Assembly (NCBI RefSeq): GCF_900166625.1
Contig: NZ_LT800499.1
Coordinates: 186,001-250,000 of the forward strand
Length of the DNA: 64,000 bases
Direction: 5' to 3'
Source of the DNA: Halobacillus massiliensis
GTDB lineage: Bacteria > Bacillota > Bacilli > Bacillales > Halobacillaceae
The notes under the pieces were generated by a model, which worked only from the letters and a program-made list of their open reading frames with translations, was not told where the DNA came from and ran no database searches. Within the stretch, counting starts at the first letter, position 1. Each line of letters opens with the position of its first letter. Position numbers and translations under genes: made by a program. Shown here piece by piece: positions 36,320 to 44,385 of the stretch.

Positions 36320-36839
36320 GGTGTCAACTTATCGCGTTTTCCATGGGAGTTCTTTTGAGGTGGGGTACCAGGTTCCGTTTGCCGGAATAAAGAGAATCGG
36401 GCCTGGGGAAAGACTCGCTTTCCATGGGCGAACGGTGAGCTTCCTCGGGCTAAAGCCCTCCGGGATCTCACCCTGTTCTATCCTCCCATAGGAGTCTCGT
36501 CGTTTCCCCTGGCCCTTTATGTTTTTTAGAGTAACGGAACCTTAATGTAAGAGGACTAAGTTAGAGAATATCCCTCCAAACATAGTGTTCCGTTTATACC
36601 ATTACCTGTAAAGAGGCGGGGAAATGGCGAGACTCCTGCAGGGAGATAGAGCCATGGTGAGATCTGCGAGTGCAACGAGCTAGCTCACCGGCTCCCCGCG
36701 GAAAGCGAGTCAATTCCCAGCCTCGTTTCTCTTACTACAGTAAATGGAACAGTCTTATTCCTTCTCAAAAGTGAGAAAGAGCAAAGAAATTGTGAGTCCC
36801 TGCATATAGATTGAGTCAAATAAGAGAGGATGAAGCGGT
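36320..36839. other. Gene-free region holding repeat locus 4
   Basis: The whole stretch is the composite repeat plus AT-rich flanks; no further gene or regulatory element is apparent. Confidence 0.75.
36372..36750 (+). repeat. Composite intergenic repeat locus 4 (cleanest A-B copy)
   Basis: Module A (36372-36540, 169 bp) runs from GTTCCGTTT to AACGGAAC and module B (36587-36750, 164 bp) from GTTCCGTTT to AAATGGAAC, with a 46-bp spacer. The A inner hairpin GGGCTAAAGCCC and both outer arms are intact. No extra modules are attached, so this is the best reference copy. Confidence 0.9.
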
Positions 36840-37064
36840 TTGAAAGAAATAACGAGAGCGAAGTGGAAGGATCCAGGTATCATTATGGTCATCACCCTTC
36901 TGCTGATTTCATCAGTAGTATGGATCTGGTGGCCGACCGAAATTTATTGGATGGGCATTTCACTGGCAGGATGGCTGATGTTCTTTTGCTTCTTCATCTG
37001 GCTGCTGCTTACGTTCATCTATGTAATTTGGATTGAGAAAATAGAAAAAAGTGAGGAGGGGTAG
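36840..37064 (+). CDS. Small membrane subunit paired with a sodium:solute symporter
   Basis: A 74-residue protein starting at TTG 36840-36842 behind GAGAGGATG. It has two transmembrane helices (IIMVITLLLISSVVWIW and FFCFFIWLLLTFIYVIW) and charged ends. Small proteins of this layout precede sodium:solute symporter genes in many bacteria and are thought to assist the transporter. Only 5 bp separate it from the symporter gene. I cannot assign it to one named family with confidence. Confidence 0.75.
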   Translation: MKEITRAKWKDPGIIMVITLLLISSVVWIWWPTEIYWMGISLAGWLMFFCFFIWLLLTFIYVIWIEKIEKSEEG

Positions 37065-37069
37065 GACAT

Positions 37070-38512
37070 ATGCAGGTAATGGAAGCATCCATCTTAGCCG
37101 TTTATCTACTATTTATGACGTTTATAGGAATCTATTTTGCTAAAAGAGCCCACTCTTCAGAGGATGATTACTGGACGGCAGGCAGGAATATTAACAGTTT
37201 TGTAGGATCATTCGCTTTGTTTGCTGCCGTAGCCAGCTCAAGCTCATTAATGGGAGCCGTCGGATCAGGGGTGACACTCGGAATCCCTTTTTTATTCGCC
37301 TACGGTTTTGGTGCAGTTGCGATTCCTTCATTTGCCCTATTTCTTATTTCCGGGCAGATCCGGCGTGCAGGCGTTAAAACAATGCCGGAATTTTTCCTCA
37401 TTCGATTTGGCAAGCCTGTCCAGATCGTAGCCGCTGTAATTGTTGTACTCAGTATGACCTTCTATATGGTGCCTCAGCTTACAGCCTCTGGTTTAATCGG
37501 TTCTTACGTACTGGGCATTGATTACACTACAGCGGTAATTGTGCTTGGCATAGGGTTTACGCTTTACGCAGCCTTAGGCGGCATGTGGGCGATTACATAT
37601 ACGGATTTGATTCAGGGAGCAGTTATGGTCATCGGAATGTGTGTGCTTGCCATTCTGATTCTCGTCGATCATGAAGGATTGGGCACACTGATCCAGGATG
37701 CTCTTGCTGCCGATCCTGCCTTCGGAGAAGTTACACAGCCGTGGATGTCTTACTTTGGGTTATTTCTCGCCTTTCTTTGGTTCGGTGTTGTTTCACCATC
37801 AGCAGTTATGAGGAATTTTGCCTCCAGAGATGCAAAAACAGCACGTCGTTCAGCGCTTGGTGCTTGTATTTTATATTTGTTTGTTTTTATCTTTGGAGCG
37901 ATTATCGCTTCCGCCGGTGCAAGCCTCGGCATTATTGATTCCCTTAACAATCAGGATATGATTTTTATTTCAGTCATTGAACACTACATGCCGCCGGTAC
38001 TCGCCGGAATTATGCTCGCTGGTCTCCTGGCTGCGATTATGTCTTCAGCGGATGCGATGCTGCTTGCGATATCAGCCGGAGTGGCCCATGACTTGTATAA
38101 AGGTCACCTTAATAAAGAAGCATCGGAAAAAAACGTGACCCGTCTTGGATTTATTGTTATGATTCTGGCCAGTCTTGTTGGTATTTATTTTGCTATTGAT
38201 CCTCCGCAGCTTATTGCCATTATGGTCGGCTGGGTCAGCGGTGCCATGCTGTCTGCCTTCGGTTTTCCGATCGTTCTCGGCATCTGGTGGAAGCGGGCCA
38301 ATATGGCAGGAGCTTTAGCAGGAATGCTGGGAGGCTCGGCCGCCTTCATTATTATGGCTGCCCTGCCGTTCGCTCTCGTAGCTGAACCTATTGTAGCAGC
38401 TCCTGTATCCGCCATACTGATGATTATCGTCAGTCTGATGACACCACCGCCATCTGAAACAATGCAGCGTGAAGTCGATCGTTATCACTCCCATATTGAA
38501 ACAAAAGGATGA
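37070..38512 (+). CDS. Sodium:solute symporter (SSS family)
   Basis: A 480-residue protein with about 13 hydrophobic segments. The start FIGIYFAKRAHSSEDDYWTAGR, with EDDYWTAGR, and the sodium-binding region SSSLMGAVGSGVTLG mark the SSS family. ATG 37070 follows GAGGAGGGG. The stop overlaps the next gene start as ATGA. The substrate is unknown; a solute:Na+ import role suits a salt-adapted cell. Confidence 0.88.
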   Translation: MQVMEASILAVYLLFMTFIGIYFAKRAHSSEDDYWTAGRNINSFVGSFALFAAVASSSSLMGAVGSGVTLGIPFLFAYGFGAVAIPSFALFLISGQIRRAGVKTMPEFFLIRFGKPVQIVAAVIVVLSMTFYMVPQLTASGLIGSYVLGIDYTTAVIVLGIGFTLYAALGGMWAITYTDLIQGAVMVIGMCVLAILILVDHEGLGTLIQDALAADPAFGEVTQPWMSYFGLFLAFLWFGVVSPSAVMRNFASRDAKTARRSALGACILYLFVFIFGAIIASAGASLGIIDSLNNQDMIFISVIEHYMPPVLAGIMLAGLLAAIMSSADAMLLAISAGVAHDLYKGHLNKEASEKNVTRLGFIVMILASLVGIYFAIDPPQLIAIMVGWVSGAMLSAFGFPIVLGIWWKRANMAGALAGMLGGSAAFIIMAALPFALVAEPIVAAPVSAILMIIVSLMTPPPSETMQREVDRYHSHIETKG

Positions 38513-39105
38513 GTCTTATGAATCAAGTAAGCAGCAAAACCCTTCAGCTGATCGGTACAGGCGAAGGGGTGAAAAAAGAAGAATTGTCAGGGCTGATTTA
38601 TAGAAGTTTGGGAGTGCAAGTAAAGTTAAACAAACGTTTGACCAAGGACTACCTTAAGGATCATATTACAGAACAGCAGATGTTTTATCACCCATTGTGG
38701 GTAGGCAAGCTGCTCGTTATCGCCGACCGTAAACCATTTCCCCCGAGAAAAAAGCCGAATATGGTATTTATCGATGCGGTTTCCGGGTATCGCGGTCTTT
38801 TTCCGAGTGTACCTCCACTGAAAGGAGCAGAAGCATCTGCTGCTCAAACCGTTGGAGCTGAAATCACAAAACAGGAAGCCGAAGAGAAATACATCATCGA
38901 TATTCAAGAAAAACAAATCAACCGCAGTTATGTATTAAAAAAGCCGCGTTACGAATTGAGAGAACTTTTTCTCACATATCTTCCCCTCTGGAAGATCCGT
39001 GTTGATTCTAGCTATTTAACGAAAGAATTTGTGATCAACGGAAACACGGGAGAATCTGAAGAATTTATGAGCAAGCTGTGGAAAAGCCGGGAATGGCGGC
39101 TTTAA
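38509..39105 (+). CDS. Hypothetical protein coupled to the symporter
   Basis: A 198-residue soluble protein that I do not recognise. Its ATG (38509-38511) overlaps the symporter stop by 4 bp, so the genes are translationally coupled. It contains basic runs (KKPNMVFIDAVSGYRGLFPS, YVLKKPRYELRELFLTYLPL) and ends in a FVINGNTGESEEFMSKLWK segment that resembles a short beta-hairpin domain. No signal peptide, cysteine or membrane segment is seen. A terminator follows, closing a three-gene operon. Confidence 0.7.
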   Translation: MSLMNQVSSKTLQLIGTGEGVKKEELSGLIYRSLGVQVKLNKRLTKDYLKDHITEQQMFYHPLWVGKLLVIADRKPFPPRKKPNMVFIDAVSGYRGLFPSVPPLKGAEASAAQTVGAEITKQEAEEKYIIDIQEKQINRSYVLKKPRYELRELFLTYLPLWKIRVDSSYLTKEFVINGNTGESEEFMSKLWKSREWRL

Positions 39106-39111
39106 TGGAAG

Positions 39112-39146
39112 AGTCCCCTGCCGGGAATAGAGCAGGGGACTTTTTT
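39112..39146 (+). terminator. Intrinsic terminator of the symporter operon
   Basis: The stem AGTCCCCTGC / GCAGGGGACT with loop and T-run lies 6 bp after the last stop codon. Confidence 0.9.
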
Positions 39147-39154
39147 AGTGAACA

Positions 39155-39799
39155 TTAGAGAAAAGCCGTCACTTTAACTGCAGCTTTGTAACCAAAATAA
39201 AGGCCAAGGCTGATCAGAACAAGGCTGGCTGCATATGTAACCAGCTTCAGCACTCCTGGCTTTAACATGGATTTACTAAAATGAACAGTGAGCGCCAGAT
39301 TTAGATTCCATAAGCCGATGCCGATAAAGATGGCACTGCTAATATAGAAGGCCCGGAGAATATTATCATCCTTTAAAGAATCACTGAGGACTGATCCGTA
39401 GATACTCAGCCAGAATAATAGATTTAAAGGATTAAACGCAGCTAAGGATATCCCCGTCAGGTAGGGGCGTATTAAACCTGATGTTCCCCCGCGCTGTTCA
39501 AGCGATTCTACTTCCGTGTCCAACCTATTCAAAAAGCTCTGAATACCTGTATAAGTTAACACAAAGGCGCCAAAAATGAGGAGGATGATCTGGACCCAGT
39601 TTAAAGCCAGGTATTCTGAAAGGCCCTGGTACATTAAGTACATAATTGTGAGATCAGCTGTCATGCCCCCTGCGCCTACAAGCAGAGAGGGCCAAAAACC
39701 TTGATGAATTCCTCTTCTGATGATCTCAATATTGATAGGGCCGATAGGGGCTGCAATCGATAATCCAAGTACAATCTGTCTTATTAATAGTAAGAACAT
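39155..39799 (-). CDS. LysE-family amino acid exporter
   Basis: A 214-residue membrane protein with about six transmembrane helices. The N-terminal GLSIAAPIGPINIEIIRRG is the LysE signature, and LTGISLAAFNPLNLLFWLSI is its inverted-repeat counterpart. Such proteins export amino acids or their derivatives. ATG 39797-39799 sits behind CGGGAGGG. The gene stands alone and converges on the symporter operon. Confidence 0.87.
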   Translation of the reverse strand: MFLLLIRQIVLGLSIAAPIGPINIEIIRRGIHQGFWPSLLVGAGGMTADLTIMYLMYQGLSEYLALNWVQIILLIFGAFVLTYTGIQSFLNRLDTEVESLEQRGGTSGLIRPYLTGISLAAFNPLNLLFWLSIYGSVLSDSLKDDNILRAFYISSAIFIGIGLWNLNLALTVHFSKSMLKPGVLKLVTYAASLVLISLGLYFGYKAAVKVTAFL

Positions 39800-39887
39800 G
39801 CCATGCCCTCCCGGGTTAAATAAGCTTGTCCTTACATTTATGAGTGATGAAGTAAAATTAGAAGTAAAAGAAGGGAGGTCCTTTAAG

Positions 39888-39910
39888 AAAAGGAGGAACT
39901 CCCCTTTTTA
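39888..39910 (-). terminator. Terminator of the VOC-family gene
   Basis: On the minus strand the hairpin AAGGGGAG-TTC-CTCCTTTT follows the stop codon by about 20 bases. Confidence 0.6.
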
Positions 39911-39930
39911 AGAGAGCTTCCTTTCCTCCA

Positions 39931-40305
39931 TCAGCCTTCTATCTCACTCGTTAACGCGTGCGTATTGCCTTCCGTGTCATTGAAAAAAACCAGCCAGGTT
40001 TCTGTTGTTTCCATTTTGGCTACCGCGTGTGGTTCCCCACGGAAAGAGACGCCGTTCTCCACCATGTTTTGATAAGCCTCTTTTATGTCATCGACATGAA
40101 AGTAGAGGACAGAGCTCTTATGGTCAAATTCTTCTTTTTCGGGAAGGCTTAAAAGCAGACGGATCTCCCCACATTCCAGAAAAGCCATATTTTCTGTATG
40201 AAACTGCAGTTCTAACCCAAGATTGCTTTTATAAAATTCGATCGCTCTGTCAATGTCTCTTACATTAATACCGATCTGGCTGATTCTCTCAATAGTTCCC
40301 TGCAT
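39931..40305 (-). CDS. VOC-superfamily (glyoxalase-like) protein
   Basis: A 124-residue protein with two beta-alpha-beta-beta-beta units. The first has IGINVRDIDRAIEFYKSNLGL and the second LYFHVDDIKEAYQNMVENGV, ending in VFFNDTEGNTHAL, the usual metal-binding carboxylate end. ATG 40303-40305 is preferred over the in-frame ATG 40350 because AAGGGAGAGG sits just before it. Function could be glyoxalase, dioxygenase or antibiotic resistance; not decidable from sequence. Confidence 0.8.
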   Translation of the reverse strand: MQGTIERISQIGINVRDIDRAIEFYKSNLGLELQFHTENMAFLECGEIRLLLSLPEKEEFDHKSSVLYFHVDDIKEAYQNMVENGVSFRGEPHAVAKMETTETWLVFFNDTEGNTHALTSEIEG

Positions 40306-40389
40306 AAAACCTCTCCCTTTTGAGTTTTCCTTAATTATACTGGATATCAAGAAAAACCCTCTACCATTTATTTGGCAGAGGGATTTATT

Positions 40390-42003
40390 CTACAAAACGA
40401 CTTGCTTACGAACCTCCTGTGCTGCATGTTTCGGTTTGAAATAAATGATACTTGCGATAAACAGAACGAGAGCGTTAGAGAAAATAAACAGCCCAATGAT
40501 TCCTGCACTATGGAGCGGCTCATAAAACAGAACATTTACTGCTAAGAGTGCAACCACCGCAATGACAGTGACCGGTCCTTTTACAGAAGGAGCTCGATTA
40601 ATTTTCCATTGGCCGGCATTAAGTAAAACCGTAATGATAACCATCGTCAGGACGTTGACACTCATGCCGATCCACACTGGGTGAATGTTCAGATGAAAAT
40701 CTGTCGGGCTCCACCCGCTTAAATAGTACCAGAGGAAACCGGCCGAAAAGCCTCCAAACAGGGAACTGACAACAGCTCTTTTTGTAACAAGCGGCCAAAA
40801 TAAAGCTGCCACAACAGGTGCAAACGTAGCTGAGTTTCTAATCGTCCATGCGAGCACGTTCCACCATGCAGACTGCTCGGTTCTTAAGAATCCAAAGACA
40901 ATCATTAATCCTGTGAGAATCAGCAGAGACCATTTCGTATAGCTTACCAGCTTTTCTGGTGACGCCTCTGGAAATATTGCGCTGCCGACGTCTTTTCCTA
41001 AGCTTGTTGCGCCGGAGAATTGGCATGGGGCTCCCCAGCCAAGCGCACACGCCCAAATGCCAAGAAAGAATAATCCGGCGAGCGGTGCAGGAAGAACTTC
41101 CATGAAATATTGAGGAAGCGCCACAAGACCAAGGCTTTCATTCGGCACGACAACAGCTGCAGCTAAACCGAATAAAACGCCTAATACAATAAAAGGGATC
41201 CCCATAAAGCTGGCCACAATCAGTCCTTTTCTGCCTTCTTCAGGAGTTCGGCATGATAAAGCCATTTGGAAGGCCGCCTGAGCCAAAATAACGTTTACGA
41301 GAAATGTGGCAAACCAGACGAGAATAACCTGAAGTCCGGCGCCGCCCCAGTCAAACATTTGCGGCTTGTCTACAGCCAGCTGCTGAAGACCCGAAATTCC
41401 CGGGTTTATGAAAAAAGCGATCGTTCCGATAATAAACATAATAGCAAAAACGATAGAATTCATCGTCTGGGTAAAAGCTACAGACCACATGCCGCCGGCT
41501 TGCAAATAAATAAAGAGTAAAATAGCAGAAAACGCAACGGACAGAGACAGCGAAATCCCTGTAAATACGTGAAAAGCCGAAGCAAAGGCAATCGCTGTCG
41601 CTACAGACCACATGGGGAAAGCAACAGCCGTTATGATACCTGCCAGCCCTTTGGCGGTACGGCCGAAATTATCACCGATTAAACCGGAAATAGTAACAAT
41701 AAGCTTTTCACGAAAGGATTTAATCAAAAGCAGGGCAATTATTAAAACCTGAATAGTTTCAGCGACTCCGTACCAAATCGCAGAAACACCCGTCAGATAA
41801 GAGAGCTCCACAATTGATATATAGGTAGACCCGGAAAACAGTCCTGTAATACAGAAGGCAACGGTCCACCAGCGGAAGGTGCGTCCCCCGACAAAATACT
41901 GGTTGCCGCGGCGGGCTTTTCGTTTTGCAGCATTTCCAACAATAATTAAAGCCGTGGTATAAAGCAAAGCAAGCAAAATCATCCATATTCCATAAGACGT
42001 CAT
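40390..42003 (-). CDS. SAM-riboswitch-controlled sodium:solute symporter
   Basis: A 537-residue SSS-family protein with about 13-14 transmembrane segments. The start MTSYGIWMILLALLYTTALI, RRGNQYFVGGRTFRWWT and LFSGSTYISIVELSYLTGVS match the family, with the sodium-site residues in the SGSTYISIV region. Its ATG overlaps the OsmC stop by 4 bp (ATGA), and the pair lies behind a SAM-I riboswitch. S-box genes normally serve methionine or SAM supply, so the substrate may be methionine, a precursor or another sulfur compound (inference). It is distantly related to the symporter at 37070, which lacks the riboswitch. Confidence 0.88.
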   Translation of the reverse strand: MTSYGIWMILLALLYTTALIIVGNAAKRKARRGNQYFVGGRTFRWWTVAFCITGLFSGSTYISIVELSYLTGVSAIWYGVAETIQVLIIALLLIKSFREKLIVTISGLIGDNFGRTAKGLAGIITAVAFPMWSVATAIAFASAFHVFTGISLSLSVAFSAILLFIYLQAGGMWSVAFTQTMNSIVFAIMFIIGTIAFFINPGISGLQQLAVDKPQMFDWGGAGLQVILVWFATFLVNVILAQAAFQMALSCRTPEEGRKGLIVASFMGIPFIVLGVLFGLAAAVVVPNESLGLVALPQYFMEVLPAPLAGLFFLGIWACALGWGAPCQFSGATSLGKDVGSAIFPEASPEKLVSYTKWSLLILTGLMIVFGFLRTEQSAWWNVLAWTIRNSATFAPVVAALFWPLVTKRAVVSSLFGGFSAGFLWYYLSGWSPTDFHLNIHPVWIGMSVNVLTMVIITVLLNAGQWKINRAPSVKGPVTVIAVVALLAVNVLFYEPLHSAGIIGLFIFSNALVLFIASIIYFKPKHAAQEVRKQVVL

Positions 42004-42473
42004 CCCTGTACCTCCTCATTGATTTTCCAAATCAGTTCAATTTGAATGCCTGCATCTTGAAAAAGATTAAAAGCAGGACAGCGTTTTTTTACTAAATAAA
42101 TAAAATGATACGCATCGATTTCCGGCTCCGCGAATTTAATATCCACTAACAGTGACACATGCTGGAAGTGAGGACTGACATCTGCCGTTCCAGCAAGGCC
42201 GGCTTTATCAATCGTTCCTTCAGATGAGGAGTCGAGACGTTCAATCGTCCAGCCATTTTCCTTAGCAATCATTTCGATTACGATCATTAAACAGCCGTTA
42301 AAGGATCCAAGAACATATTCCATCGGAGTCATTGCCTGATTCGTCCCTCCGAGCTTCTCAGGCTCATCGATCAGGAATTCAAAATCACGAATGGAATGTT
42401 TATTTTGAAACGCGTTGGTACGTGAGCTTTCTGCCTTAATCGAACGTAATGTTGACTTTGTTTGATTTTCCAT
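42000..42473 (-). CDS. OsmC-family protein
   Basis: A 157-residue protein of the OsmC/Ohr fold. It has SSSEGTIDKAGLAG and LVDIKFAEPE, and the two Cys of the peroxidase site in FNGCLMIVIEM and KRCPAFNLF. ATG 42471-42473 is preferred over the in-frame ATG 42488 because GGAGGG lies between the two starts. As the first gene of a SAM-I-riboswitch operon it may act on sulfur or thiol compounds rather than organic peroxides (inference). Confidence 0.85.
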   Translation of the reverse strand: MENQTKSTLRSIKAESSRTNAFQNKHSIRDFEFLIDEPEKLGGTNQAMTPMEYVLGSFNGCLMIVIEMIAKENGWTIERLDSSSEGTIDKAGLAGTADVSPHFQHVSLLVDIKFAEPEIDAYHFIYLVKKRCPAFNLFQDAGIQIELIWKINEEVQG

Positions 42474-42499
42474 TGATAATCCCTCCATTTATAGATAAA

Positions 42500-42663
42500 T
42501 AAAAAAGCCTCCAACTTTTCTGAATGAAAAATTGAAGGCTTGGAAATGATGCGTCCCGGCTCTTATCTTTCAGACAGAAATGTCTGCTGGAATGAGCACC
42601 TTGTTTAAATAAACAGGTTGCCGCGGGATCACAGGACCAGGTTCCTTCTCCGCTCTTGATAAG
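42500..42663 (-). ncRNA. SAM-I (S-box) riboswitch with terminator
   Basis: Read on the minus strand from 42663, the aptamer opens with CTTATCAAGAGCGGAGAAGG, goes on to CCTGTGATCCCGCGGCAACC, then AAGGTGCTCATTCCAGCAGA, and closes with GATAAGAG. P1 is CTTATC (42658-42663) with GATAAG (42562-42567). The conserved GATCCCGCGGCAACC kink-turn region, the GGTGCTCATTCC core and P4 (CAGACA/TGTCTG) are in place. An intrinsic terminator, AAGCCTTCAA / TTGGAGGCTT plus T-run (42500-42541), follows before the OsmC gene. In S-box RNAs, SAM binding favours termination, so the operon should be off when SAM is plentiful. Confidence 0.93.
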
Positions 42664-42684
42664 AAAATTATGAAATTACTGAAC

Positions 42685-42713
42685 ATTGTAGAGCTTTGTT
42701 TCATTAAAGTCAA
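42685..42713 (-). promoter_or_regulatory. Sigma-A promoter of the S-box operon
   Basis: On the minus strand, -35 TTGACT (42708-42713) and -10 TACAAT (42685-42690) are exactly 17 bp apart. Transcription would begin a short distance upstream of the aptamer. Confidence 0.85.
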
Positions 42714-43475
42714 TGGTAAATCCTAGGGGGATACTTGGTTTTTAAAAAGGATTTTACAAACGGAGGTTATAGTTAGAAGTGAAGGGGCATAGAAAAATAG
42801 AAGCCTTGGATATAAACTTCTTTCATTTTTGCTTAATTTAGTTAACTGTGTCTGGGAACAGGCTTCTAGGTTTCATAGTTCCGTTTACCTTTATAAAGAG
42901 AAGCGGGCCTAGGGAAACCACTCGCTTTCCATGGGCGAACGGTGAGCTTCCTCGGGCTTTTAGCCCTCCTGGATCTCACCCTGTTCTCTTCTCCGATAGG
43001 AGTCTCGCCGTTTCCCCCGGCCCTTTATTTTTTTAGAGTAACGGAACCATGAGTAAGAGAGCTTCGTCATTGGAGATCTTAATGAACCTACAGCGTTCCG
43101 TTTCCACTACTAACAATTAAGAGGCTGGGAAATGGCGAGACTCCTGCAGGGAGATAGAGCCGTGGTGAGATCCGCGAGTGTAACGAGCTAGCTCACCGGC
43201 TCCCCGCGGAAAGCGAGTTATTTCCCAGCCGCTTTTCTCTAAACGAGATGAACGGAACCGCTTATTTCGTGCAGTAATCACCAGAAATAAGAGAAATGGC
43301 GAGACTCCTGCAGGGAGATAGAGCCATGGTGAGATCCGCGAGTGCAGCGTGCTAGCTCACCGGCTCTCCGCAAAGGGAGTCATTTCCCAGCCTCTTTTCT
43401 CTACTCCAGTAAACGGAACCGCCTCCTTCTCATCAATCAATTCAAATAAAAAATACAGGCAGCATCGCCTGTATT
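42714..43475. other. Gene-free region holding repeat locus 5
   Basis: Between the S-box promoter and the DUF4397 gene lie about 150 bp of AT-rich sequence, the repeats at 42878-43419, and a terminator at 43450-43476. The plus-strand frame starting at 42848 runs through module A and is not a gene. Confidence 0.75.
42878..43419 (+). repeat. Composite intergenic repeat locus 5 with an extra B module
   Basis: Module A (42878-43047) and module B (43095-43258) are separated by 47 bp. They are followed by a second B copy (43259-43419) that lacks its first part, so it begins at AAGAGAAATGGCGAGACT and ends in AAACGGAAC. The two B copies share the AAACGGAAC-type junction, as expected after unequal recombination. 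Confidence 0.88.
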
Positions 43476-43476
43476 T
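43450..43476 (-). terminator. Terminator of the DUF4397 gene
   Basis: On the minus strand the stem AATACAGGC / GCCTGTATT is followed by a T-run; it begins at the stop codon. Confidence 0.85.
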
Positions 43477-44225
43477 TATGGATTTATAAAAATGGCTTCA
43501 AGCGGCGGCTGTTCTCCCGCAAATCCAACAGCCACAATGGTATAGCTTTCGTTTGGATTCAGCGTAACCCCTGGTAGGGTCAGCACAACATTTGGCGTTC
43601 CGGCTGCGCGTACTTCGAGATCAACGGTTCCCGGCTGCAGGGTGAGATAGCGAGTAGCTTTGCCGAACGGCACATTTCGAAACAGGATATCCCCGCCTTT
43701 TACTGCTATATCAACGGCAGGGGCATTTGGAGACAGATGCCAGAATCGCACTTTGGCTTTACCGGAGGACACACTATCACTGTCTATCACGGCAAGGAGG
43801 TGCAGGTTTTCTACTGGACCTGCGGCCGCAACGGTATACATGTTTCCGGCGCCAACCTCTACCATTTGGGTGAGGACAGGCTGGCTCGTTTGTCCAGACG
43901 GATAAATATCTATTTTATATTGTCCGGCAGGAACGGTTAAATAGTCACTTCGCTGCTTATAGGCGAACCTTTCTAAAAGCGGCTGTCCATTTACATATAC
44001 GTCTACTTCCGGAGCATTAGGGGAAGCATGAAGTAAGCGAACCCTGGCTTCTCCGTTGATTCTCAATGTATGATCCTGACGTTCACTCATCATCCTTTGC
44101 ATACACTCCAAGTGTTTTTGGTAATAATAAATATGCATTTGAGGGTTGCTGTACTTATAAAATTGGGACATTAAATCATACTTGGCCGCTTCCCATGCTA
44201 GTTGATCAAAATTTTTCTGGTCCAT
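43476..44225 (-). CDS. Protein with two DUF4397 domains
   Basis: A 249-residue protein. After an N-terminal helix-rich stretch (about residues 1-55, with HIYYYQKHLECMQRMM) come two homologous beta domains. Domain 1 reads ARVRLLHASPNAPEVDVYVN and domain 2 reads AKVRFWHLSPNAPAVDIAVK; each ends in a YTVAAAG or YTIVAVG strand. This is the DUF4397 repeat, a domain of unknown function common in Bacillaceae envelope or spore proteins. No signal peptide is visible. ATG 44223-44225 is chosen because AAAGGAG precedes it; an in-frame ATG lies 21 bp upstream. Confidence 0.83.
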   Translation of the reverse strand: MDQKNFDQLAWEAAKYDLMSQFYKYSNPQMHIYYYQKHLECMQRMMSERQDHTLRINGEARVRLLHASPNAPEVDVYVNGQPLLERFAYKQRSDYLTVPAGQYKIDIYPSGQTSQPVLTQMVEVGAGNMYTVAAAGPVENLHLLAVIDSDSVSSGKAKVRFWHLSPNAPAVDIAVKGGDILFRNVPFGKATRYLTLQPGTVDLEVRAAGTPNVVLTLPGVTLNPNESYTIVAVGFAGEQPPLEAIFINP

Positions 44226-44385
44226 TTCCGTACTCCTTTCAAACAAACTGACACCATTAGCCTATTCATCTTTTTACATTAGGCATCTTGTCTGTTTTAT
44301 TTATACGAGGGATAATAAAGGTGGAGTAAATTGGAAATGATTGATGATCTCTTATTAATATAGATAAAAAAAGGGGAAATTACAT

